This document shows positions 6,983-15,040 of a stretch of DNA of 42,504 nucleotides, in pieces. The notes below the pieces were generated by a model that saw only the letters and a program-made list of their open reading frames with translations, made no database searches and was not told the origin of the DNA. Both the position numbers and the translations under genes were made by a program. The stretch comes from Lachnospiraceae bacterium UBA7076 (lineage in GTDB: Bacteria; Bacillota; Clostridia; Lachnospirales; Lachnospiraceae), in assembly GCA_002493625.1 (NCBI GenBank), contig DKZK01000032.1, positions 1 through 42,504 on the forward strand. The letters run 5' to 3'. The first letter of the stretch is position 1; every line of letters begins with the position of its first letter.

Positions 6983-8402
6983 CCCCCACCGTCTCCACAT
7001 GTCCGCTCTGGCAAAAGGCATCAAATACCGCCGCCTTCATCAGCTTATAACCCATTTCCGAAAGTATTTTCACATCCCTTGCAAGGGTTGCGGGGTCACA
7101 GCTTACATATACGAGGCGGTCAGGCGACATGGATGCTATAGTGTCTAAAAGAACGACGTCACAGCCTTTTCTCGGCGGGTCAACCACCACAACATCCGGA
7201 TGCTTTCCCTCGTCAGCATCCGCTCTCTGATAAAACTTTGGCACAACCTCCTCGGCTTTTCCACAGAAAAATTCAGCATTTTTTATGTTGTTTATCCTTG
7301 CATTTTCCTTCGCATCACGGATAGCAGCAGAAACAACTTCCACGCCATAGACTTTCTTGGCCTTTTTTGCAAGGGAAAGGGATATGGTTCCGATTCCGCA
7401 ATACATATCCCACACGGTTTCACTGCCTTTCAGGCTGGCGTACTCTATCGCCTTGTCGTATATTGCCTTTGTCTGAACGGGATTGACCTGATAAAAAGAA
7501 AGAGGCGAAATCCTGAATAAAATATCGCCGATATAATCCTCAATATAGTCCTTTCCATAAAGCGTTGCACATTTATCCCCTAAAATTTTGTTGGTCTTTT
7601 CTTTGTTGACATTTATGCATACGCTTGTAAGCTTCACTTGTTTTTCCTGCGTATCATTGTACTCCTGTACGGCTGTGCACACGGCACCCACAAACGGCTT
7701 CTCATACTCGTCCGGCAAATTATCTCCATTTATTACAAGACATACCATAAGCTCGCACGTTGCGAATCCAACCCGTGTCAATATATGACGCACAAGACCC
7801 GTGTGATTTTCTTCATTGTATACTATATTCCAATCATCCGCATTTTCCAGCCATTTTCTCACATGCTTTATAATATAATCGTTTACCTCATGTCCAATAT
7901 AACACTTTTCAAGATTAATTATGGAATGGGTTCTGCCTGCATAAAAGCCTATGACAATATTTCCGTCTCTGTCTCTCCCTACAGGAAGCTGCATTTTATT
8001 CCTGTAAAAATATGGAGCTTCCATCCCGCAGACAGGCTCCATAATCGCTCCGGCATCACTGATGCCCCCTATTTTTTCAAGACATGACTTAACCTTGTTC
8101 CACTTGTATTCAAGCTGCTTTTCATAGGACATGTGCATAAGACTGCACCCTCCACAGCTCCTTGCTTTGCCGCAGACAGCTTCCGCCCTGTATGGGGACG
8201 GCTCTATAAGCTCCTCAAGTCTTCCATATGCATACGTCTTTTTAGCCTTTACAATACGGATGCGCGCCCTGTCGCCTATAACGGTGTCCTTGACAAAAAC
8301 CGCAAAATTTTTTCCGTTTTGGCGGTCAGGCACATGCCCGATTCCCTCACCGTCATTTCCAATATCATCAATTGTTATCTCATAAATATCATTTTTTATC
8401 AT
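6954..8402 (-). CDS. rlmD: 23S rRNA (uracil-5)-methyltransferase RlmD/RumA type
   Basis: A 482-residue SAM-dependent methyltransferase of the RumA/TrmA family, which methylates uracil C5 in 23S rRNA. Residues 1-70 form the TRAM RNA-binding domain. Cys77, Cys83 and Cys86, with a later Cys near 167, are the iron-sulfur ligands. WDMYCGIGTISL near 335 is the SAM site, VVVDPPRKG precedes the active site, and VSCDPATLARD carries the catalytic Cys. The gene ends LSNKKTVE without the C-terminal extension that survives as a relic at 5294-5810, so its tail may have been replaced. It starts six bases after the stop of yhaM. Which uridine it targets cannot be told from sequence. Confidence 0.92.
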   Translation of the reverse strand: MIKNDIYEITIDDIGNDGEGIGHVPDRQNGKNFAVFVKDTVIGDRARIRIVKAKKTYAYGRLEELIEPSPYRAEAVCGKARSCGGCSLMHMSYEKQLEYKWNKVKSCLEKIGGISDAGAIMEPVCGMEAPYFYRNKMQLPVGRDRDGNIVIGFYAGRTHSIINLEKCYIGHEVNDYIIKHVRKWLENADDWNIVYNEENHTGLVRHILTRVGFATCELMVCLVINGDNLPDEYEKPFVGAVCTAVQEYNDTQEKQVKLTSVCINVNKEKTNKILGDKCATLYGKDYIEDYIGDILFRISPLSFYQVNPVQTKAIYDKAIEYASLKGSETVWDMYCGIGTISLSLAKKAKKVYGVEVVSAAIRDAKENARINNIKNAEFFCGKAEEVVPKFYQRADADEGKHPDVVVVDPPRKGCDVVLLDTIASMSPDRLVYVSCDPATLARDVKILSEMGYKLMKAAVFDAFCQSGHVETVGVLSNKKTVE

Positions 8403-8407
8403 TGATT

Positions 8408-9349
8408 CTACTCGTCCGTCACTCTCACATTTGTTTCAAATATTTTATTATATCCAAGCCATCTGCTGTTGTCCTTATTTGTCTGAAGCACCTCAATAAA
8501 TGCCTCCAGCTTTGCATCCATATTGTCAACAAATGAAAGCGCAAGCGCCTCAATAATCTCAGGTTTTTTCGGTGAACCGTATTCAAGCTCGCCCTGATGC
8601 GCAAGTATGCAGTGCTTAAGCTCCCCTGCAAGAGTTTCCGGAAATCCCGGTATTTCCTTAATTTTATCACCTGCCATAATTGCGCCTAAAACAATATGAC
8701 CTATGAGCTGTCCCTCGTCCGTATAATCATTTTCAGGAAACGGGGAAATCTCCTCAAGCTTTCCTATGTCATGAAGAAGCGCCGCTGTCACAAGTAAATC
8801 ACGATTTAAAACCGTATAATGCTCGGACAAAAAAATACATATTTTTGCAACAGATAACGAATGCTCCAGAAGACCGCCCACAAAGCCGTGATGAATCGTC
8901 TTTGCCGCAGAATGTTTTTTAAATTTTTCTACAAGCTCCTTATCCTCCACAAAAAACATATGAAGCAGCTTCTTAAGATGAGGCTCCGTTACACTGTCAG
9001 AAATTTTAAGCAGTTCACTGTACATTTCATCAATATTTTTACTCGTGCATGGCATATAATCGGCAGGGTCATATTCGTCCTCATCAGCCACGCGCACCCG
9101 TTTTACATTTAATTGCAGCGCGCCGTTAAAGGTTGTAACCTGCGCCTCAACCTTTATGTAGTCCATTACCTCAAAATGAGATATGCCGTTATTAAGTTCC
9201 CATATTTTGGCGTCAACCATACCGGTCTGGTCCTGTAACTTAAGGGAATAATAGCTTTTTCCTGCCTTGGTTTTTAAATCCTGTTTTGATTTGCAAAGAT
9301 ATATCTCAGATACCATATCTCCATCACGAAGCTCACTAATATAATTCAT
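8408..9349 (-). CDS. yhaM: 3'-5' exoribonuclease YhaM family
   Basis: A 313-residue protein with an OB-fold at residues 15-90 (SYYSLKLQDQTGMVDAKIW) followed by an HD domain with HHGFVGGLLEHSLSVA near residue 155 and LLHDIGKLEE near 193, which supply the metal ligands. YhaM trims RNA and single-stranded DNA from the 3' end; 314 residues is the usual length. GGGAGG precedes the ATG. The leader shares a 19-base motif, at the same distance from the start, with hisS. It is the first gene of a short operon with rlmD. Confidence 0.92.
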   Translation of the reverse strand: MNYISELRDGDMVSEIYLCKSKQDLKTKAGKSYYSLKLQDQTGMVDAKIWELNNGISHFEVMDYIKVEAQVTTFNGALQLNVKRVRVADEDEYDPADYMPCTSKNIDEMYSELLKISDSVTEPHLKKLLHMFFVEDKELVEKFKKHSAAKTIHHGFVGGLLEHSLSVAKICIFLSEHYTVLNRDLLVTAALLHDIGKLEEISPFPENDYTDEGQLIGHIVLGAIMAGDKIKEIPGFPETLAGELKHCILAHQGELEYGSPKKPEIIEALALSFVDNMDAKLEAFIEVLQTNKDNSRWLGYNKIFETNVRVTDE

Positions 9350-9372
9350 TTTTTCTCTCCAACCCTCCCTTG

Positions 9373-9391
9373 AACATCAGTTAATCCATAT
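9373..9391 (-). promoter_or_regulatory. 19-base leader motif shared with hisS
   Basis: On the minus strand ATATGGATTAACTGATGTT lies exactly 24 to 42 bases before the yhaM ATG. The hisS leader carries the same motif at the same distance with one mismatch. It may be a core promoter plus transcription start or a leader element; its function is unknown. Confidence 0.4.
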
Positions 9392-9412
9392 AAAATAAAA
9401 TACCATTATATT

Positions 9413-9533
9413 CCCATTAACGCAATTATTTTTTTAATGTAGTGAATTTAAAGCATTGAAGTTCCGAACTTTTCTGGTTTTTGAACGAGGATATTTCCTC
9501 AAAACAGAATAGAAAGATAAATGCTTTAATGGG
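9413..9533. repeat. Cluster of inverted repeats with mutually exclusive pairings
   Basis: CCCATTAA (9413-9420) can pair with TTAATGGG (9526-9533), and TTAAAGCATT (9448-9457) with AATGCTTTAA (9520-9529). The two right arms overlap, so only one can form at a time. AAGTTC/GAACTT and GAGGA/TCCTC mini-hairpins lie between. This occupies the left part of the 530-base gap between the divergent yhaM and mutS2 genes. No convincing coding sequence is seen in the gap. Confidence 0.5.
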
Positions 9534-9706
9534 ATGATAGCACAATAGCGTATAGAATGCAAGGCGTTTTCAGAAGATCTCTCACTATTTTTAATTGACA
9601 GTAAATTTACTCTGTCTTTCATTGACAGATAAGATGATAAAACTACTTACAAACTTTTACTTTATATTTTTGCAAATATACTATAAAATATATGTAGAAG
9701 AACAAA

Positions 9707-9816
9707 GCGGCTTTGCCGTTGCAGTTCGCATCTTAGCAAGGTTCGTCAGAACCGTGCTGATAGGAAATTTTGAAAAAATTTCCTATCAAGGAACAAATCA
9801 TCCTGCCAAAGCCCGC
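9707..9816 (+). other. Possible structured RNA or repeat element upstream of mutS2
   Basis: GCGGCTTTG (9707-9715) can pair with CAAAGCCCGC (9807-9816), enclosing a GGTTC-GTCA-GAACC hairpin (9740-9753) and a perfect 14-bp stem with a 3-base loop (9758-9788, arms TGATAGGAAATTTT and its complement). A further TTTTCC/GGAAAA hairpin follows at 9823-9837, about 45 bases before mutS2. The closing stem around two internal hairpins looks like a folded leader. It matches no RNA family I know, and a decayed repeat is an alternative. Confidence 0.4.
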
Positions 9817-9879
9817 AAAAGTTTTTCCTGTGGAAAATCCCAAGGACTTTCCTATTAAAACGAAAAAGGAACTTATAAC

Positions 9880-12369
9880 ATGAATAAACGAAGCTTAAGA
9901 ATACTTGAATACAACAAAATACTTTCCATGCTTACAGAGCACGCAGCCTCGCCTATGGCAAAAAAGCGCTGTGACCGGATGAAGCCAAGGAAGGATATAA
10001 ATACCATAACAGCCTTGCAGGCGGAAACAAGGGACGCCCTGCGCAGACTGCAAATGCATGGCAATATATCATTTACGGGGCTTTCCGATATCGGTTCGTC
10101 CATTAAACGGCTTGAGGTAAATGGTCTGCTTACGGCAAAGGAGCTTCTTGACGTCGCTGCTGTCCTTACCGTAACAGAAAATGTAAAAAAATATGGCGAC
10201 GGCTCAGACCTTACCGCTGCGCTGACCGCAAGGAACAAGGGAACCTCCCACGACAACGACGGCAATGTAACTGCATCTGGCGATACGGGCGAGAAGAAGC
10301 TTTTTGACAGCCTTACGGAAAAATTCGACCAGCTTGTGATTTTAAGCCACATATCCTCAGAGATAAAACGATGCATACTTTCCGAAAATGAATTTGCTGA
10401 CGACGCATCGCCTGCCTTAAAAAAAATCAGACGGGACATACGTCTTACAAACGACAGGCTTCACCAGCAGCTTTCAAAGCTTATAAAGGATGACGCCACG
10501 AGGGACATGCTTCAGGACAGCTTGATAACAATGCGAAACGGAAGATACTGTATTCCTGTCAGGCAGGAGCATCGGGCGCATTTTCCGGGCATGATTCACG
10601 ACAGGTCGCAGACAGGCTCCACGCTTTTTATTGAGCCTATGTCAGTTGTCAATCTGAACAACGAGATAAAGGAGCTTGAGGGAGCGGAGCTTGCAGAAAT
10701 AGAACAGATACTTGAAAGCTTAAGCGCTATGGCAGCGTCCGCCGTAAGCGACATTGCCTTTGACACGGATGTGCTTACAGAGCTGGACTTTATATTTGCA
10801 AGGGCGAAGCTTGCCAGAGCCATGAATGCCGTGGAGCCGGTCTTCAACACAGACGGAATTATCCACATAAAGAGCGGCAGGCATCCTCTTCTGGAAAAGC
10901 ACACGGTTGTGCCGGTTGATATAAAACTCGGAGACGATTTTACCCTTTTGATTGTGACAGGTCCGAACACAGGCGGAAAAACCGTATCACTTAAAACCCT
11001 TGGATTGTTTACGCTTATGGGCCAGTCAGGGCTTCACATACCTGCTCTGGAGGGTTCCGTCCTTGCCGTATTTGATGATGTTTTTGCAGATATAGGGGAT
11101 GAACAGAGTATTGAACAAAGCCTGTCAACCTTTTCCTCCCATATGAGCAATATTATTTACATTGTAAATCACGCAACGCCTGATTCCCTCTGTCTTTTTG
11201 ATGAGCTTGGCGGCGGGACGGATCCTGTGGAGGGCGCGGCGCTTGCAATTGCAATTTTAAATCACCTTAAGAATATGGGTGCAAGATGCATGGCTACCAC
11301 ACATTACAGTGAGCTTAAAACCTTTGCGCTCTCAACCGACGGTGTGGAAAATGCCTCCTGCGAATTTGACGTGGCAACCCTTATGCCTACATACAAGCTT
11401 ATGATAGGCGTTCCAGGAAAATCAAACGCATTTGCAATATCAAAAAAGCTGGGACTTTCCGACAATATCATTGAAGCCGCAAAAAGGACACTTGACAGTG
11501 ACGCAATTGATATGGAAACATTAATTTCAGAACTTGAAAAGGACAAAATAGCAATTTCCAATGACAAGGAGGAAATTGAAAAGTACAAAAAGGAAATTGA
11601 AGCTTTAAAGCTAAGCCTCCAGACAAAGGAGAACGCTCTTGAGACAAAAAAAGCAGAAATCATTGAAAAGGCGCGTTCCGAGGCAAGAGGCATACTAGAC
11701 GAGGCAAAGGAAATTGCAGATAAGACAATCCGCGATTATAATAAATGGAGAAGCAATCCTGAAAAAGCGGACATGAAAGCAATGGAAAATGCAAGGAGCA
11801 GCCTCCGCAGCAAGCTTAAGGACTATGACAGCAAAAACAGCGAAGCGCCAAAGAAGGCAGGCGGACACAAGCCAAAGGATTTTCATATCGGCGACATGGT
11901 TCACGTTTTAAGCATGGGCGCCAAAGGTACCATAAGCACGCTGCCCGACCAGAAAGGAAATGTTACCGTACAGATGGGCATTTTAAGCTCCCGCCTTCAC
12001 ATAAGCGACCTTCTTATAGTGAACGAGCCGTCCTTTACGACGGATGCAGCAGGATATAAAAATAAAAAGCCTGCTCTTGGCGGCAAAACCCACAGTACGG
12101 GACGCACCTCCATAAACAAAGCCATGACATTTTCACCTGAGCTTAATGTCATGGGCATGACCGTTGACGAAGCTGTTATGGAGCTGGACAAATTTCTTGA
12201 CGACGCATGTCTTTCGCATATTGAAAAGGTTACCATTATACACGGAAAAGGTACGGGCGCCCTGAGAGCCGGCATACAGCAGCATCTTAAGGGGCTTAAA
12301 TTTGTAAAATCCTTCCGCGCAGGCGAGTTTGGGGAGGGTGAACACGGCGTAACCATTGTTGAGCTGTAG
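9880..12369 (+). CDS. mutS2: MutS2 ATPase with Smr domain
   Basis: An 829-residue MutS2. In Bacillus this protein acts on collided ribosomes and also affects recombination. The N-terminal coiled and lever region is followed by the ATPase: Walker A GPNTGGKT at about 359-366 and Walker B LCLFDELGGGTDP near 440. A long Lys/Glu coiled coil (about 550-640), a KOW-like segment and a C-terminal Smr domain with HGKGTGALR near 787 follow. The Smr domain opens with LNVMGMTVDEA and lacks the LDLR/LDLH motif needed for nuclease activity in other Smr proteins. A Gly/Asp-rich insert at about 120-140 makes it slightly longer than usual. It leads a plus-strand group with the two-component genes 11 bases downstream. 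Confidence 0.94.
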   Translation: MNKRSLRILEYNKILSMLTEHAASPMAKKRCDRMKPRKDINTITALQAETRDALRRLQMHGNISFTGLSDIGSSIKRLEVNGLLTAKELLDVAAVLTVTENVKKYGDGSDLTAALTARNKGTSHDNDGNVTASGDTGEKKLFDSLTEKFDQLVILSHISSEIKRCILSENEFADDASPALKKIRRDIRLTNDRLHQQLSKLIKDDATRDMLQDSLITMRNGRYCIPVRQEHRAHFPGMIHDRSQTGSTLFIEPMSVVNLNNEIKELEGAELAEIEQILESLSAMAASAVSDIAFDTDVLTELDFIFARAKLARAMNAVEPVFNTDGIIHIKSGRHPLLEKHTVVPVDIKLGDDFTLLIVTGPNTGGKTVSLKTLGLFTLMGQSGLHIPALEGSVLAVFDDVFADIGDEQSIEQSLSTFSSHMSNIIYIVNHATPDSLCLFDELGGGTDPVEGAALAIAILNHLKNMGARCMATTHYSELKTFALSTDGVENASCEFDVATLMPTYKLMIGVPGKSNAFAISKKLGLSDNIIEAAKRTLDSDAIDMETLISELEKDKIAISNDKEEIEKYKKEIEALKLSLQTKENALETKKAEIIEKARSEARGILDEAKEIADKTIRDYNKWRSNPEKADMKAMENARSSLRSKLKDYDSKNSEAPKKAGGHKPKDFHIGDMVHVLSMGAKGTISTLPDQKGNVTVQMGILSSRLHISDLLIVNEPSFTTDAAGYKNKKPALGGKTHSTGRTSINKAMTFSPELNVMGMTVDEAVMELDKFLDDACLSHIEKVTIIHGKGTGALRAGIQQHLKGLKFVKSFRAGEFGEGEHGVTIVEL

Positions 12370-12380
12370 AGGAGGTTTTT

Positions 12381-13091
12381 ATGGACAAACAAAGAATACT
12401 TATTGTTGATGATGATGAAAATATTGCAGAGCTTATATCTCTTTACCTTGTAAAAGAATGCTTTTCCACGGAGATAGCCTATACGGGGAGAGAGGCGCTT
12501 ATGCTTGAAAAATCCTTCAATCCTCATCTTATACTTTTAGATATTATGCTGCCTGACATAGACGGTTATGAAGTCTGCGCCGAGATACGAAAAACAAAGC
12601 AGACGCCTATCATTATGCTCTCGGCAAAGGGCGAGGTTTTTGACAAAGTTCTCGGACTTAAAATCGGCGCCGACGATTACATGATTAAACCCTTTGATTC
12701 AAATGAGCTTGTTGCAAGAGTAAAAGCAGTCCTCCGCCGTACATTTTTCACTCCTGAGAAGACAACTACCGTCATCGAGACAGACCATCAGGGAGATTAC
12801 GTTGAATATGAGGATCTTCTCATAAACATTACAAATTATACGGTCATTTTCGAGGGACATCAGATTGAAATGCCGCCGAAGGAATTGGAGCTGTTATATT
12901 TTCTGGCAAAGAAACCAAATCAGGTTTTTACAAGGGATCAGCTTCTGGACAGACTTTGGGGATATGAATATATCGGTGACTCCCGTACCGTTGACGTTCA
13001 CATTAAAAGATTGAGAGAAAAATTAAATGACAGCCACAACTGGTCCATAAGCACAGTCTGGGGCAAGGGATACAAGTTTGAGGTGAGATAA
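12381..13091 (+). CDS. OmpR/PhoB-family response regulator
   Basis: A 236-residue regulator. The receiver domain has the acidic pair Asp10/Asp11, phosphoacceptor Asp54 in LLDIMLPDIDG, the switch Ser81 and Lys103 in MIKPFDSNEL. Residues 130-236 form the winged helix DNA-binding domain (FTRDQLLDRLWG, SRTVDVHIKRLREKL, WGKGYKFE). GAGGAGG precedes the ATG, which lies 11 bases after mutS2. The partner kinase begins one base after its stop. The regulated genes are not evident here. Confidence 0.95.
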   Translation: MDKQRILIVDDDENIAELISLYLVKECFSTEIAYTGREALMLEKSFNPHLILLDIMLPDIDGYEVCAEIRKTKQTPIIMLSAKGEVFDKVLGLKIGADDYMIKPFDSNELVARVKAVLRRTFFTPEKTTTVIETDHQGDYVEYEDLLINITNYTVIFEGHQIEMPPKELELLYFLAKKPNQVFTRDQLLDRLWGYEYIGDSRTVDVHIKRLREKLNDSHNWSISTVWGKGYKFEVR

Positions 13092-13092
13092 A

Positions 13093-14559
13093 ATGAAGCA
13101 TTCGCTATTTGACAGAATATTTCTGGGTTTCCTTATCATTTTTATAGCCGCCTTTACACTGCTTATTTTTTATTCCACATACACAACAAAGAAAGCATTG
13201 GTGGCAGAAAAGTCAAAGGTACTCACAAACGAGGCATATCTGATAGGAGAACAGACTGTAACAAATTATATTATCGGTCTCTATCCATTGGAACGTATGC
13301 AAAGCAACCTGCAATACTACAGTGACAGGTTAGACGCAAGCATATGGATTGCTGATGACAAGGGCATCATAATAGCTTCCGCCGGCACAGATGTAAATAT
13401 TGAAGTTCCCGCAAATATATTTCTTGTTGACCAGGATTTTGACATGACAACCAGCCAGACATTTACAGGTGATTTTTACGGTCTGTTCAAGGAGGATGTT
13501 ATTACCGTAACAATGCCTGTAGAATCCTCAGGCATTGCAAACGGAATGATTTTTATACACTCTACCGTTTCCCAGATCAGCAATGTACAGACAGATTTAT
13601 TTCAGGCTATATATGTGCCGTTTCTTGTTGTTGTCATAATAGCCTTTATTCTGCTTGCGCTCATATCCGGAAAAATCATGAGTCCTATTAAAAAGATAAA
13701 TTCCGTTGCTGAAGAATACTCCACAGGAAACTTTGAGACAAAAATGGACATTAAATCCAATGACGAAATCGGACAGCTTGCATCAACCCTTGAATATATG
13801 GCATCTGAGCTTTCCAAGCTTGACGAATACAGACGCGAATTTATATCAAATATATCTCACGATTTCAGATCGCCGCTTACATCCATAAAAGGTTATATTG
13901 AAGCAATACAGGACGGAACAATCCCTCCTGAAAAGCAGGAAAAATATCTTGACATTGTTTTAATGGAAACACACCGTCTTACAAGGCTTACGAGCAGTCT
14001 GCTTGAATTAAACAATTACGACTCCTACGGTCTTTGGCTTATAACGAAGGATTTTGATATTATTGATTTAATTAAAAGCGCCATGAACACATTTGAGGGA
14101 AAATGCATGCAAAAGAAAATTTCTCTCATCCTCAACAACCACTGCGAAAATACCTATGTAAACGCAGATAAAACAAAAATACAGCAGGTTATATACAACC
14201 TTGTGGATAATGCCATAAAATTTACCCCTTCGGAAAAAAATATTTATATTAATCTTGAAGAAAAAAGAGACAAAATTTTTGTCTCTGTCAAGGATGAGGG
14301 CTGCGGTATTCCTGCCGACTCACTGAACAAGGTGTGGGTGCGTTTTTACAAGGCGGATGCCTCCCGCGGTCGTGACAAGCAGGGAACAGGTCTTGGACTT
14401 GCCATCACCCGCGAAATAATAAAAGCGCATAACGAAAACATAAATGTTGTCAGCACGGAAGGCGTAGGAAGCGAATTTACATTTTCCCTTACAAAGGTAG
14501 CTCCTGAAAACTACAAACCTGGAGAAACCGCAAACCTGACAAGCTACGATAAACCGTAA
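13093..14559 (+). CDS. Membrane sensor histidine kinase
   Basis: A 488-residue HAMP-type kinase. A membrane segment at about 9-29, an extracytoplasmic sensor of about 140 residues, a second membrane segment at about 173-195 and a HAMP linker lead into the phosphoacceptor His in NISHDFRSPLTSIKGY (about 254). The ATP-binding N, G1 and G2 boxes are NLVDNAIKFTP, DEGCGIP and GTGLGLAITREII. It is coupled to the response regulator by a one-base gap, and the GAGGTGA inside the regulator gene serves as its ribosome binding site. The signal is unknown. It ends 18 bases before the large nested palindrome. Confidence 0.95.
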   Translation: MKHSLFDRIFLGFLIIFIAAFTLLIFYSTYTTKKALVAEKSKVLTNEAYLIGEQTVTNYIIGLYPLERMQSNLQYYSDRLDASIWIADDKGIIIASAGTDVNIEVPANIFLVDQDFDMTTSQTFTGDFYGLFKEDVITVTMPVESSGIANGMIFIHSTVSQISNVQTDLFQAIYVPFLVVVIIAFILLALISGKIMSPIKKINSVAEEYSTGNFETKMDIKSNDEIGQLASTLEYMASELSKLDEYRREFISNISHDFRSPLTSIKGYIEAIQDGTIPPEKQEKYLDIVLMETHRLTRLTSSLLELNNYDSYGLWLITKDFDIIDLIKSAMNTFEGKCMQKKISLILNNHCENTYVNADKTKIQQVIYNLVDNAIKFTPSEKNIYINLEEKRDKIFVSVKDEGCGIPADSLNKVWVRFYKADASRGRDKQGTGLGLAITREIIKAHNENINVVSTEGVGSEFTFSLTKVAPENYKPGETANLTSYDKP

Positions 14560-14576
14560 AAAAGCGACTGTCACAC

Positions 14577-15040
14577 TAAGACGTGCTCTATGCCGTTCTC
14601 ATACAAGGATATAAACCCCAAAAACTGTTTGAGCACGTCGGTACTTAAATTGCCCGCCTGACAATGGCTTGTATAGTAACTGAAAACACGCTTTCGCTCG
14701 ACTCGGACGTAACGGTACTAAGAGCCAGGGCTTCAGATGCATATATAGCACAGAAAAACCGTTTGAAGACGTCGGCACTTAAATTGCCGGTCTAAGATGT
14801 TCTTATATAACAGAACCTTCTTAAACCGGCAATTTTTAGTGCCGTTACGTCGGAGACGAGCGAAAGCGTGTTTTTCTGTGCTATATATGCATCTGACCCC
14901 GGCTCAAGTACCGACGTCCTCAAACGGTTTTCAGTTACTATACAACCATTGATTCAGACGGGCTATAGTACCGCTACGCTTGAATCAAGTGAAAGTGGGT
15001 TTATATCCCTATATGAGAGCGGCATAAAACACACGTCTTA
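14577..15040. repeat. 464-bp nested modular palindrome between convergent genes
   Basis: The whole gap between the kinase and aspS folds on itself. Perfect stems are 14607-14618 with 14997-15008 (12 bp), 14671-14687 with 14927-14943 (17 bp), 14734-14759 with 14870-14895 (26 bp) and 14781-14791 with 14825-14835 (11 bp). TAAGACGTG/CACGTCTTA closes the ends and takes in the aspS stop codon. Between stems, two different modules face each other: A (CGCTTTCGCTCG...CGTAACGG.ACTAA) and B (GTTTGA..ACGTCGG.ACTT). They occur three times each and swap sides at each level. This is not a simple terminator and there is no long T tract. A related smaller element lies at 20498-20650. Confidence 0.92.

Noticed and set aside
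9434..9622. 62-codon minus-strand open frame in the yhaM-mutS2 gap
   Set aside because: It overlaps the inverted repeats, has no ribosome binding site, and its composition follows the repeat. It could be a fragment of a dispersed repeat often mis-annotated as a small protein, but there is no support for a gene.
14560..15037. Simple bidirectional terminator between the kinase gene and aspS
   Set aside because: The structure is far larger than needed, has no T tract next to a strong GC stem, and has repeated modules unrelated to termination. It may still stop transcription as a side effect.
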